From Bacillota bacterium (GTDB lineage Bacteria > Bacillota_I > Bacilli_A > MOL361 > Turicibacteraceae): DNA of 9,020 nt. The stretch covers positions 7,785 to 16,804 of the forward strand of contig DNGE01000136.1 in assembly GCA_003486705.1 (NCBI GenBank), in the 5' to 3' direction. The notes beneath the pieces are model-generated. The model was not told the DNA's origin and did not search any database. It was given only the letters and a program-made list of their open reading frames with translations. Of the stretch, positions 1 to 6,529 are shown piece after piece (position 1 is the stretch's first letter; the number at the start of each line of letters is the position of its first letter). The position numbers and the translations under genes were made by a program.

Positions 1-296
1 AATTCGCGTGGGTCATTTCCTGTATCTAATGCGTATTGCTCTGCAGGTAAACCAAATGCATCCCAACCCATTGGATGTAAAACGCGGTACCCTTGCATAC
101 GTTTCATACGTGAAACGATATCTGTCGCTGTATATCCTTCAGGATGTCCAACGTGAAGTCCTGCACCTGACGGATATGGGAACATATCTAACGCATAAAA
201 TTTAGGTTTGCTAGTATCTTGAGACGTTTTGAATGTCTTGTTATCTAGCCAATGATTTTGCCACTTTTTCTCTATCTGTTTGTGATCAAAAGACAT
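1..296 (-). CDS. leuS: Leucyl-tRNA synthetase, N-terminal fragment
   Basis: This is the first 98 codons of cytoplasmic leucyl-tRNA synthetase, which charges tRNA-Leu with leucine using ATP; the rest lies beyond the window edge. The start is ATG at 296-294, preceded by a strong site (AAGGAGGAAT, 310-301). The translation begins MSFDHKQIEKKWQNHW and contains the class I signature region GAGLHVGHPEGYTATD, with the HIGH motif as H48-V-G-H51. This is followed by the conserved LHPMGWDAFGLPAEQYA block of bacterial LeuRS, which excludes the related Ile and Val enzymes. The first 98 residues read without a break. The gene lies directly downstream of a T-box leader with a leucine specifier, which supports the assignment independently. 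Only truncation by the window prevents a full-length check. Confidence 0.97.
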   Translation of the reverse strand, partial: MSFDHKQIEKKWQNHWLDNKTFKTSQDTSKPKFYALDMFPYPSGAGLHVGHPEGYTATDIVSRMKRMQGYRVLHPMGWDAFGLPAEQYALDTGNDPRE

Positions 297-378
297 GATA
301 ATTCCTCCTTGTATTATTAACATGTGCATTCAAGTCATTTGAATGTCACAACTTCTTGTTTTTCGCATTCTTAGGCAT

Positions 379-408
379 AAAAAAAAGCCCGTAGAATTCT
401 CTAAGGAC
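379..408 (-). terminator. Intrinsic terminator of the leuS T-box
   Basis: On the minus strand GTCCTTAGA-gaat-TCTACGGGC forms a 9-position stem with one mismatch and one G-U pair, followed by eight U residues (386-379). The 5' arm shares the CGUCCUU segment with the antiterminator, so the two folds are mutually exclusive. Confidence 0.9.
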
Positions 409-627
409 GTTATAAACGCGGTACCACCTTAGTTGCACAAAATTCAAAAGTCGAATTTTGTACCTCTCAACACTTTTAACGCAAGCAAAACGGCAATCAT
501 TACTAAACATTCACAATTGCAACTCCAAGGTGAGTTCATAAGCTACTTGTACGAATTCACACCAACCATTCGCTCTCTACAACAACCACACTTATTACTA
601 GTCCTTATCACTGTTTTCTATTATTAT
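379..627 (-). ncRNA. T-box leader (tRNA-Leu-sensing riboswitch) of leuS
   Basis: This minus-strand leader has the conserved T-box sequence AAGGTGGTACCGCG at 430-417. The UGGU bulge would pair with the acceptor end of uncharged tRNA (discriminator A, as in tRNA-Leu). Upstream are the typical Stem I pieces: the AGAGAGCG...GGTTGGTG distal region (581-559) and the specifier loop GAACTCACC, where CUC (534-532) is a leucine codon. A 9-bp stem with a 7-nt loop (437-461) sits where Stem III belongs. The antiterminator can form from AAGG/CCUU plus GCG/CGU around the 7-nt bulge, and it competes with the terminator at 379-408. Uncharged tRNA-Leu should therefore increase leuS transcription. Confidence 0.94.
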
Positions 628-633
628 AGTGAA

Positions 634-661
634 ATTATATCAAAACTTTCATCAAATTCAA
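634..661 (-). promoter_or_regulatory. Probable sigma-A promoter of leuS
   Basis: On the minus strand, -35 TTGAAT (661-656), a 16-bp spacer and a perfect -10 TATAAT (639-634) give a start near 627, just before the T-box Stem I. A second TATAAT lies at 628-623 but has a poorer -35. Confidence 0.65.
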
Positions 662-699
662 CTCTTTTTGAAAAAATTTCATTCAAAAAGGATATCTTG

Positions 700-728
700 T
701 GCGTAGTTTAGGTGATGTGTGTTAAAAT
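700..728 (+). promoter_or_regulatory. Probable promoter of mnmL-mnmM
   Basis: An extended -10, TGTTAAAAT (TG at 720-721, TAAAAT at 723-728), precedes mnmL by about 80 bases. No good -35 hexamer lies at the usual distance; TGCGTA at 700-705 is weak. The divergent leuS promoter is only about 60 bp away. Confidence 0.4.
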
Positions 729-806
729 AGTTGAGAATCTAGAATTAGATGAGATAAGTAACAAACTTCAAGATTGAACCAGTTAAAAATAGAAGGAGGA
801 CTAAAG

Positions 807-1799
807 ATGGAGAATCCTTTTCCTTATAGTTATGCTGATAAAAGATATCACACATGGAATTATCATTTAAAAGAAAGATTTCATCAAAAAATATTCAAGG
901 TCATGATCAACGCAGGCTTCACTTGTCCGAATATTGATGGAACGGTTAAATATGGTGGATGTACATTTTGTTCAACCAATGGGAGCGGTGATTTTGCTGG
1001 TAACCCAGAAGATGAATTAAAAGTGCAATTCAATTCGGTTAAAGAGATGATGCATAAAAAATGGCCGGAAGCTTCTTATATTGGATACTTTCAAGCTTTC
1101 TCTAATACACATGCGCCGGTTGAAGTATTAAAGCGTAAGTATGAAGCCGTGTTAGAATGTGATCCTAATATTGTTGGGTTATCGATTGCAACGCGTCCTG
1201 ACTGTTTACCTGATGATGTTGTGGACTACTTAGGTGAATTAAATCAAAAAGTAAATCTTTGGGTTGAACTAGGATTACAAACGATGCACGATGAAACAGG
1301 TAAACTGATTAACCGTGGGCATGATTATCAAACATTTGTTGAAGGTGTTGAAAAACTTCGTCAACATAATATTGAAGTCATCGTTCACATTATTAATGGA
1401 TTACCTGGTGAAACATATGAGATGATGTTAGAAACAGCAAAAGCGGTTGGACAGCTCGATGTTCAAGGCATTAAAATTCATTTACTTCATGTCATTGAAA
1501 ATACGCCAATGCATAAAATGCTAAACCAAGGGCGTTTACGTTTAATGGAAAAAGATGAATATGTCAACTTAGTTGTTGATCAATTAGAAGTGTTACCAAA
1601 AGAGATGATTATTCACCGGGTGACGGGTGATGCCGTTCGTGAAGAATTAGTTGGACCGATGTGGAGCTTAAAAAAATGGGAAGTGTTAAATGCAATTGAT
1701 GATCGCTTAAAAGAGCGAAACACATATCAAGGTCGTTTATATAGCGGACCGAAGCATGAGGTTCCAACACGCACCCTTCCTTTACGAGGTGACGTTTAA
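807..1799 (+). CDS. mnmL: MnmL (YtqA) family radical SAM protein
   Basis: A 330-residue radical SAM enzyme of the TIGR01212/YtqA family, close to the usual length of about 320. The family has been linked to wobble-uridine synthesis in Gram-positive bacteria, converting cmnm5(s2)U34 to nm5(s2)U34 before MnmM methylates it. The start chosen is ATG at 807, behind AGAAGGAGGA (791-800); a TTG 11 codons earlier is in frame but runs through that ribosome binding site. The Fe-S cysteines are C40, C52 and C55 in TCPNIDGTVKYGGCTFC, followed by GSGDFAG, a strong family signature. Later conserved blocks are GLPGETYEMML and IKIHLLHVIENTPMHKML. The stop abuts the mnmM start directly (TAA-ATG), so the two genes are co-transcribed. 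The family call is secure; the reaction is transferred from homologues. Confidence 0.93.
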   Translation: MENPFPYSYADKRYHTWNYHLKERFHQKIFKVMINAGFTCPNIDGTVKYGGCTFCSTNGSGDFAGNPEDELKVQFNSVKEMMHKKWPEASYIGYFQAFSNTHAPVEVLKRKYEAVLECDPNIVGLSIATRPDCLPDDVVDYLGELNQKVNLWVELGLQTMHDETGKLINRGHDYQTFVEGVEKLRQHNIEVIVHIINGLPGETYEMMLETAKAVGQLDVQGIKIHLLHVIENTPMHKMLNQGRLRLMEKDEYVNLVVDQLEVLPKEMIIHRVTGDAVREELVGPMWSLKKWEVLNAIDDRLKERNTYQGRLYSGPKHEVPTRTLPLRGDV

Positions 1800-2372
1800 A
1801 TGATTTTAGAACGCATTTTACCCTACTCAAAAACCTTATTAAAACAAGCTGTTGAATGTGGAGATGTTGTCATTGATGGGACAGCTGGAAATGGACATGA
1901 CACGTTATTTTTAGCACAACTTGTTGGTGATTCTGGTCATGTTTATAGTTTCGACGTTCAAGAGACCGCCGTTGAAAACACAAAACAACGTCTACTTGAG
2001 CATGGTGTAAATCATGTTACCGTTGTTCACGATGGACATCAACATGTCAAAAAATATATGACCCCAAATCATCAATCTGTTAGTGCTGCCATTTTTAATC
2101 TTGGGTACTTACCTGGAAGTGATCACAGTATTACCACACAAGGTGAAACGACGCTAACCGCTATAAAAGAAATTTTAACGTTATTAAAAGTAAACGGCAT
2201 TATCGTTTTAGTTGTTTATCACGGACATGAACAAGGAAAGCTTGAAAAAAGCTACTTATTGGAGCAGTTAAGTCAACTAGACCAAAAACAAGTTAGCGTC
2301 CTCGAGTACCGATATTTAAATCAAAAAGGTGACGCGCCATTTATTTTAGCACTAGAAAAAGTAAAAGCCTAA
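1800..2372 (+). CDS. mnmM: MnmM (YtqB), tRNA wobble-uridine methyltransferase
   Basis: A 190-residue Rossmann-fold SAM-dependent methyltransferase of the YtqB/rRNA-methylase-like family. In Bacillus and Staphylococcus, MnmM methylates the aminomethyl group of nm5(s2)U34 to give mnm5(s2)U34 in tRNA. SAM-binding motif I is VIDGTAGNGHDT (24-35); the acidic residue after strand 2 is D52 in SFDVQ. NLGYLPG (100-106) is the family's characteristic active-site segment, replacing the NPPY of DNA and protein methylases. The start is the ATG immediately after the mnmL stop, with GAGGTGA (1786-1792) inside the end of mnmL as its ribosome binding site, which suggests translational coupling. A strong terminator follows the stop by six bases, so this ends the operon. 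Confidence 0.94.
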   Translation: MILERILPYSKTLLKQAVECGDVVIDGTAGNGHDTLFLAQLVGDSGHVYSFDVQETAVENTKQRLLEHGVNHVTVVHDGHQHVKKYMTPNHQSVSAAIFNLGYLPGSDHSITTQGETTLTAIKEILTLLKVNGIIVLVVYHGHEQGKLEKSYLLEQLSQLDQKQVSVLEYRYLNQKGDAPFILALEKVKA

Positions 2373-2378
2373 ATTATA

Positions 2379-2431
2379 AAAACCCGAAAGATTCAAACCA
2401 GTCTTGGTTTAGATCTTTCGGGTTTTCTTTT
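2379..2431 (+). terminator. Terminator of mnmL-mnmM, possibly bidirectional
   Basis: A 14-bp perfect stem (2379-2392 with 2413-2426, AAAACCCGAAAGAT) is topped by a second 6-bp stem (AAACCA/TGGTTT) after a 2-nt internal loop. A T-rich tract follows on the plus side and an A-rich tract precedes it, so it can also stop minus-strand transcripts coming from the ytpB side. Confidence 0.9.
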
Positions 2432-2504
2432 GTAATCAGATGCCTTGCTATTTTCTATTATATATTTTCCTATCTGCAAGTTGTTGAATCAATACCTACT
2501 TTCT

Positions 2505-2704
2505 CTAAGTAATCAACGTTAACGCATCAGGTAAGTCTAAAATCCTATCTTTTATAAATAACGGATATACGTATGTTGTTTTAAATTTTTCAAACGATAA
2601 CCTTTGATTACCTTCTATTACGACAAAAGACTTTCCTTGCGATAAAAGGTCAGTTTTACTAATATCTAATAAAAACTATAAACAAATTTAATAAAAAGCT
2701 TCAC
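2505..2704 (-). pseudogene. Coding-like remnant of unknown function, frame broken
   Basis: On the minus strand, positions 2675-2505 are open for 56 codons ending in TAG, with a protein-like mix of residues (for example SKTDLLSQGKSFVVIEG and YVYPLFIKDRILDLPDALTL), but without any usual start codon. Immediately upstream, a GTG at 2704 behind GAGGTG (2714-2709) opens another frame reading VKLFIKFVYSF and then stops. The two frames join if one T is added to the T-run at 2675-2671, giving a protein of about 66 residues. I do not recognise the family. It could be the relic of a small gene, the tail of a larger lost gene, or a chance ORF. It is oriented with ytpB and would end at the bidirectional terminator. 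Confidence 0.35.
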
Positions 2705-2733
2705 ACCTCACCTCTTCATTAAAAAATATGACG

Positions 2734-2901
2734 TAAATCAAAAAAGAAATATATAAGTCCAGATTAGTTTTTGACATCGGAAAAACTTTAACTGGACTAT
2801 AGTCTGTCTTCGTCTCAAAAAGTTTAAGTTACTAAGGTTGTTATTCGTTTGTACATTAATTTTCTGTTTGTATATAGATTGTCTATTTCTTTTTTGATTT
2901 A
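2734..2901. repeat. 168-bp element bounded by 18-bp perfect inverted repeats
   Basis: TAAATCAAAAAAGAAATA at 2734-2751 recurs as its exact reverse complement at 2884-2901. The 132 bp between contains a hairpin (2756-2798) and a 10-bp palindrome GACTATAGTC (2795-2804), but no ORF. The right-hand copy overlaps the 3' end of ytpB and supplies its TAA stop (2901-2899). No clear target-site duplication is visible. It may be a small MITE-like insertion or an RNA structure at the end of the ytpB transcript. The repeats are A-rich, but an 18-base exact match within about 170 bp is unlikely by chance. Confidence 0.6.
2740..2798 (-). terminator. Hairpin downstream of ytpB, possible weak terminator
   Basis: AGTCCAG (2756-2762) pairs with CTGGACT (2792-2798), and GTTTTT with AAAAAC further in, across a small asymmetric internal loop. 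On the minus strand it is followed, after TTATATA, by TTTCTTTTTTG, a loose U-rich tract. It lies about 100 bases after the ytpB stop, so its role as the ytpB terminator is plausible but not clear. Confidence 0.35.
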
Positions 2902-3972
2902 TATATATCGCTTTTCTTTTTCATATTGTTTTAACACAAACGCAGCGTTCACAAATAATAATTTGGTTCTAAATTTTACATATCTCATTAAATAGGCACG
3001 ATACTTTTGAACAGTCTCAGATTTTTGCACACCTTCTGCTAAGTACAGGGCCAATAACCCATCATTTATCATGTGATGAAACTCGTAAAGTGGCAATTTT
3101 TCAACACTTAAATTTGCCGCTTGATATTGGAATAATAACTTCGACACGCCCGTCTCAAGGTTTTCATAATAGCCAAAAAAGTTTAATTCTCCTTCTTCTT
3201 CATCTTCTTCTAAATCAATAAAATAATCTAACATAATATGAAGTAACTGAACAGACGGCATAAATGCTTGAAAAACTAAATCCGGATCAATGTTAACTTC
3301 ATCTTCACTTAATAAATACGCAAGTAACGCAAAAATTCCAAGTGTTGATCCACTCGCAGCACTAAACTCATACCATGTCAATTCAGGAGCAAAGCGTTTG
3401 TTTTTCTCATACCAATGTCGAAGCTTTAATTCACGTTGCGTCACTTTTAAATGTTTAAACACCTGCAAATCAACGTATAAGTAGGCAAATTTTAAAAAGA
3501 CTGCTTGATATCTTTTATAATTAGGTAACAATTGCAAAACCGATTGGCAGTTCAAAACAAGTTCTTTTAAATAACCGGAATCATCTTGTTGAATTTGATA
3601 TTGATAATAATTTTGTGTAGGAGGCTGCATTATAAAAACATCTAGCATTGATTGATGTAAACGTCTAAAATTTGTTTCATTAATGACAGTGGTTTGATCA
3701 ATCAAATTATCTAAATAATCACTAATGGTTTGGTAACTCGTCACAAACTTTAGAAAAGCACCTTGATATTCAGTCTTGACTAAATACGTATAAAAAGAGG
3801 CGCCATAACAATGAAACGTCTTGCTATTAATACTTTTTATTGCCTCTTGCTTTAAAAATGAATCTGGTATTTTCATGGCTCTATTTTTTATACCATTTAA
3901 GTTGTCGTGGGTCTTTGGTTTATAACTTGTATAAAACTCATAAAGTAAGGTTGAAGCTCGTAAACGATTCAT
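2899..3972 (-). CDS. ytpB: YtpB/DUF2600-family class I terpene synthase
   Basis: A 357-residue, alpha-helical protein of the YtpB (DUF2600) family. B. subtilis YtpB is tetraprenyl-beta-curcumene synthase, which ionises and cyclises a C35 prenyl diphosphate into a sesquarterpene precursor. Two acidic Mg-diphosphate sites fit a class I synthase: TISDYLDNLIDQ (D85, D88, D92) and LDYFIDLEED (D249, D253 and the following acids). WYEFSAASGST (200-210) is a further conserved family block. The start is ATG at 3972, with GAGGTGG upstream. No signal peptide is seen. ytpB also neighbours ytqAB in Bacillus, which supports orthology. The stop codon lies inside an 18-bp inverted repeat. No prenyl diphosphate synthase or terpene cyclase partner is in the window, so substrate and product are inferred. 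Confidence 0.88.
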   Translation of the reverse strand: MNRLRASTLLYEFYTSYKPKTHDNLNGIKNRAMKIPDSFLKQEAIKSINSKTFHCYGASFYTYLVKTEYQGAFLKFVTSYQTISDYLDNLIDQTTVINETNFRRLHQSMLDVFIMQPPTQNYYQYQIQQDDSGYLKELVLNCQSVLQLLPNYKRYQAVFLKFAYLYVDLQVFKHLKVTQRELKLRHWYEKNKRFAPELTWYEFSAASGSTLGIFALLAYLLSEDEVNIDPDLVFQAFMPSVQLLHIMLDYFIDLEEDEEEGELNFFGYYENLETGVSKLLFQYQAANLSVEKLPLYEFHHMINDGLLALYLAEGVQKSETVQKYRAYLMRYVKFRTKLLFVNAAFVLKQYEKEKRYI

Positions 3973-4006
3973 ATGGGGGCCACCTCGCCTTCAATCTAAT
4001 CTTAGT

Positions 4007-4034
4007 TTTGTACTAAACTTTTTATTTTAGTCAA
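4007..4034 (-). promoter_or_regulatory. Probable promoter of ytpB, with a small dyad
   Basis: On the minus strand, -35 TTGACT (4034-4029), a 16-bp spacer and -10 TACAAA (4012-4007, 4 of 6) place the start near 4000, about 28 bases before ytpB. A 15-bp dyad TTAGT-n5-ACTAA (4002-4016) overlaps the -10 and could be an operator. Confidence 0.5.
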
Positions 4035-4096
4035 CATTGCGCATTAATTTCATCTTTTTTCTTTTTGATTAATATTTTCTATGAATTTATTTCCAA

Positions 4097-4110
4097 GGTA
4101 ATCGGTTACA
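4097..4110. promoter_or_regulatory. cre-like site (CcpA catabolite control)
   Basis: The reverse strand reads TGTAACCGATTACC, which fits the Bacillus cre consensus TGWAANCGNTNWCA at every position except the last base. It lies between the divergent ytpB and GH13 genes, about 60-75 bp upstream of the likely GH13 start point. That is a distance at which CcpA sometimes activates; a repressing role, or control of ytpB, is also possible. Confidence 0.5.
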
Positions 4111-4156
4111 ACATTATCCAAATTTATCTTGTCACATATTTTTTTATAATAATCAA

Positions 4157-4165
4157 TGCTATAAT
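4157..4165 (+). promoter_or_regulatory. Extended -10 promoter of the GH13 gene
   Basis: TGCTATAAT is a perfect extended -10 element, placing the start near 4172 and leaving a leader of about 28 bases that contains AGGAGG (4187-4192). No good -35 is present at 17 bp. The promoter lies downstream of the earliest in-frame start (TTG 4065), which therefore cannot be the real one from this transcript. Confidence 0.6.
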
Positions 4166-4199
4166 TACATGTATAAATGAGGAAAGAGGAGGAATGGTG

Positions 4200-6323
4200 A
4201 TGGCAACAAATAATCAAAGTAAATTAACACAATTACTTGATATCTTAAAACAAAAAAACAATTCACATAAAGAAATATTCAATTATGTGGTTCCAGATTT
4301 ATGGAATGCATGGAACTACGATGGAGAAGAAATGGTTCGCACAAGTTGGGGAGAGCTAATGGTTAATCCATATAATTTCTATTCGTCAGTCATTGAGTCA
4401 TATATTTTACCGAATGCAGTAGAGGATAAAAACTACAACCAATCAATTAGTAAAATGAACGAGACAATTATTGATCGTGAAAATTACTTAGGTGGGGATT
4501 GGATTAAAGAAGCTGTTGTGTATTCAATGATGGTACGCACATCTTCAGCGTGGGATCATGACCGAAGTGGGGACTTAGAGGATCATAATCTTTACGGTTT
4601 AAAAGAAACGGGGACATTTGTTAAAACATTAGCTTTACTTCCATTATTAAAGAAAATGGGTGTTAACACAGTTTACATGTTACCTATTTCTAAATTCTCT
4701 TTAAAAGATAAAAAAGGTGAGTTAGGCTCTCCTTATGGGGTATGTAATTTCTTCCAACTAGATCCTAGTTTAAAGGATACGATGACTGGAACTGAAATGA
4801 GTGTTGAAGAAGAATTCCAGGCATTCGTTGAAGCATGTCACATCTTAGATATGAAAGTCATGATCGATATTATTCCACGTACAAACTCTGTTGAAAGTGA
4901 ATTAATTTTAGATCACCCTGAATGGTTCTATTGGGTATACACAGATACTTTCCACGAATACTTCCCACCACATGTACCTGGACTTGGTTCAACATTAGTA
5001 CCAAAGCCTGAATTCTTACCTCATGTGTACAAATCTGAGCATGTATGGAATCATATTCATAAATTCTCTCATGCACCAAGTATTGTTAACCCTGAAAAAT
5101 GGGCTAAAGTTGTCGAAGAATATAAAACAACAGAAGGTGCTTCAATTTTAGACCTTGTTCAACGTGAATTTGGTTTAACCGTTGCTCCAGCGTTCTCTGA
5201 TCATATTAATGATCCTCAACCACCGTGGACAGACGTAACATTCTTCCGTATGTATATGGATCATCCAGTTGAAAGTCAGAAATACTTAGGTGGAGCTGAT
5301 GTAGCACCTTACATCTTATTTGATACGATTAAGTCAAATATGTATAAAGGAAATGTTATTAATGAAGGATTATGGAATACCTTATCAAATGTTATTCCTT
5401 ACTACCAAGAACAATACGGAATTGATGGGGCCCGTATCGACATGGGACATGCCTTACCTTCTGAATTAGTTGATCGCATTATTAATAATGCTCGTACCGT
5501 TGATCCTGACTTCTGTTTTATTGCAGAAGAATTACAAGACGAAAATGCTTGGATCTCACGTCAAATTGGATATAACATGATTATCGGTTACGGATTCTAC
5601 CAAGAGCCACGTGTTTTTGAACATCGAACTCATAACTTTATGTATGAGTCACGTCACTTAGCTTGTCCAGTATTTGCTGGAGGAGAAACTCATGATACGC
5701 CTCGTTTAGCAGCTCGTGAAGGTGGACGTACGTTATCAAAAATGTTAACAGTTATGAACATGTTTATGCCAAATGGTGTGCCATTCATTAACTCTGGACA
5801 AGAAGTTTATGAAACTCAACCGATGAATACTGGACTTGATTGCCGTGCTAATGAACAATATATGTTACACCATGATGATCGTTACTTCGGAAAATTAGCC
5901 TTATTTGATAAATATGCCATTCATTACTTAAATCATATGCGTTGGGATATTGCTGATACATTAGATATTGTATCTAAGATCCGTAACAATCATTTATCAA
6001 CTTTCACAAAATTAGAAAACTTCGTTGGATTAGGATTTGAAAACTTAGGTGATTCTGCTATTGGATTTGGTTATATCGAAGAAGGTAAACGAGGACTTGA
6101 AAATGATAACTTATTCATTATCGTTGCCAATACTGATCCTTATAATCATACTGATTTAACGGTTCACATTGGAGACTTACGTGACCAATCAAATAACTAC
6201 TCAACAAAAGGATACTTAATGTACTCTACACATGAGTGGGCTCGTGATATTTATGAGTTTGACTTAAACCGTAACTTAAAACTTCACATGCAACCAGGTG
6301 AAGTTAAGATTATTAAATTATAA
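4200..6323 (+). CDS. GH13 alpha-amylase-superfamily enzyme, maltosyltransferase-like
   Basis: A 707-residue (beta/alpha)8-barrel glycosidase or transglycosidase, probably cytoplasmic. The start is ATG at 4200, 7 bases after AGGAGG; ATG 4194 is too close to it. The catalytic region runs from about residue 100 to 600, with a beta-rich C-terminal domain. Conserved region II is DGARIDMGHA, nucleophile D414. Region III is FIAEEL, acid/base E443. Region IV is GGETHDTPR, with H498 and D499. Region I reads MIDIIPRTNS (D223) without the usual NH. The DIIPRT, HPEWFYWV and DGARIDMGHALP blocks recall Thermotoga maltosyltransferase, which moves maltosyl units between alpha-1,4-glucans; that enzyme is shorter, at about 640 residues. 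GH13 is certain; the maltosyltransferase role is inferred by memory of motifs. Arg is mostly CGT with no AGA or AGG, suggesting high expression. Confidence 0.9.
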   Translation: MATNNQSKLTQLLDILKQKNNSHKEIFNYVVPDLWNAWNYDGEEMVRTSWGELMVNPYNFYSSVIESYILPNAVEDKNYNQSISKMNETIIDRENYLGGDWIKEAVVYSMMVRTSSAWDHDRSGDLEDHNLYGLKETGTFVKTLALLPLLKKMGVNTVYMLPISKFSLKDKKGELGSPYGVCNFFQLDPSLKDTMTGTEMSVEEEFQAFVEACHILDMKVMIDIIPRTNSVESELILDHPEWFYWVYTDTFHEYFPPHVPGLGSTLVPKPEFLPHVYKSEHVWNHIHKFSHAPSIVNPEKWAKVVEEYKTTEGASILDLVQREFGLTVAPAFSDHINDPQPPWTDVTFFRMYMDHPVESQKYLGGADVAPYILFDTIKSNMYKGNVINEGLWNTLSNVIPYYQEQYGIDGARIDMGHALPSELVDRIINNARTVDPDFCFIAEELQDENAWISRQIGYNMIIGYGFYQEPRVFEHRTHNFMYESRHLACPVFAGGETHDTPRLAAREGGRTLSKMLTVMNMFMPNGVPFINSGQEVYETQPMNTGLDCRANEQYMLHHDDRYFGKLALFDKYAIHYLNHMRWDIADTLDIVSKIRNNHLSTFTKLENFVGLGFENLGDSAIGFGYIEEGKRGLENDNLFIIVANTDPYNHTDLTVHIGDLRDQSNNYSTKGYLMYSTHEWARDIYEFDLNRNLKLHMQPGEVKIIKL

Positions 6324-6325
6324 TT

Positions 6326-6365
6326 TTTAAAAGGTAGCCTCTTTATTAAGATGCTACCTTTTAAA
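6326..6365 (+). terminator. Terminator of the GH13 gene
   Basis: TTTAAAAGGTAGC (6326-6338) and GCTACCTTTTAAA (6353-6365) form a perfect 13-bp stem with a 14-nt loop, directly after the stop codon. The T-run lies in the 3' arm, so the fold is symmetric and may work in both directions. Confidence 0.82.
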
Positions 6366-6367
6366 TT

Positions 6368-6392
6368 TCATGTCTATCGCGATTAGACATGA
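6368..6392. repeat. Perfect 9-bp dyad, function unknown
   Basis: TCATGTCTA and TAGACATGA are separated by the 7 bases TCGCGAT (the inner ATCGCGAT is itself a palindrome). It begins three bases after the GH13 terminator. No T-run follows, so it is a poor terminator; it could be a transcript-end hairpin, an operator or an attachment site. Confidence 0.5.
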
Positions 6393-6529
6393 CTTCATCT
6401 ATGGATAATGTCCACCTTTAATAATACCTTCGACGTAACCTATTAATGTCGATTCTTGTCAATTCATCATCGTTTTAAGTATTTTTTCATTTATTAAGCA
6501 CTTATTTGTCAAAGGTTTTATCTTAATTG

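Noticed and set aside
8..205. 65-codon plus-strand ORF
   Set aside because: It is antisense to leuS, whose conserved LeuRS motifs are unmistakable.
433..711. 92-codon plus-strand ORF
   Set aside because: It lies antisense to the leuS T-box leader and promoter; its apparent coding is a by-product of structured RNA, and it has no ribosome binding site.
774..806. TTG start giving mnmL 11 extra residues
   Set aside because: The extension is translated from the AGAAGGAGGA ribosome binding site itself; ATG 807 is at the right distance from it and matches the family N-terminus.
1609..1830. 73-codon minus-strand ORF across the mnmL-mnmM junction
   Set aside because: It is the shadow of two well-supported genes and has no family features.
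3290..3484. 64-codon plus-strand ORF inside ytpB
   Set aside because: It is antisense to a conserved coding region and has no ribosome binding site.
4870..5079. 69-codon minus-strand ORF inside the GH13 gene
   Set aside because: It is the shadow of a conserved part of the catalytic barrel.
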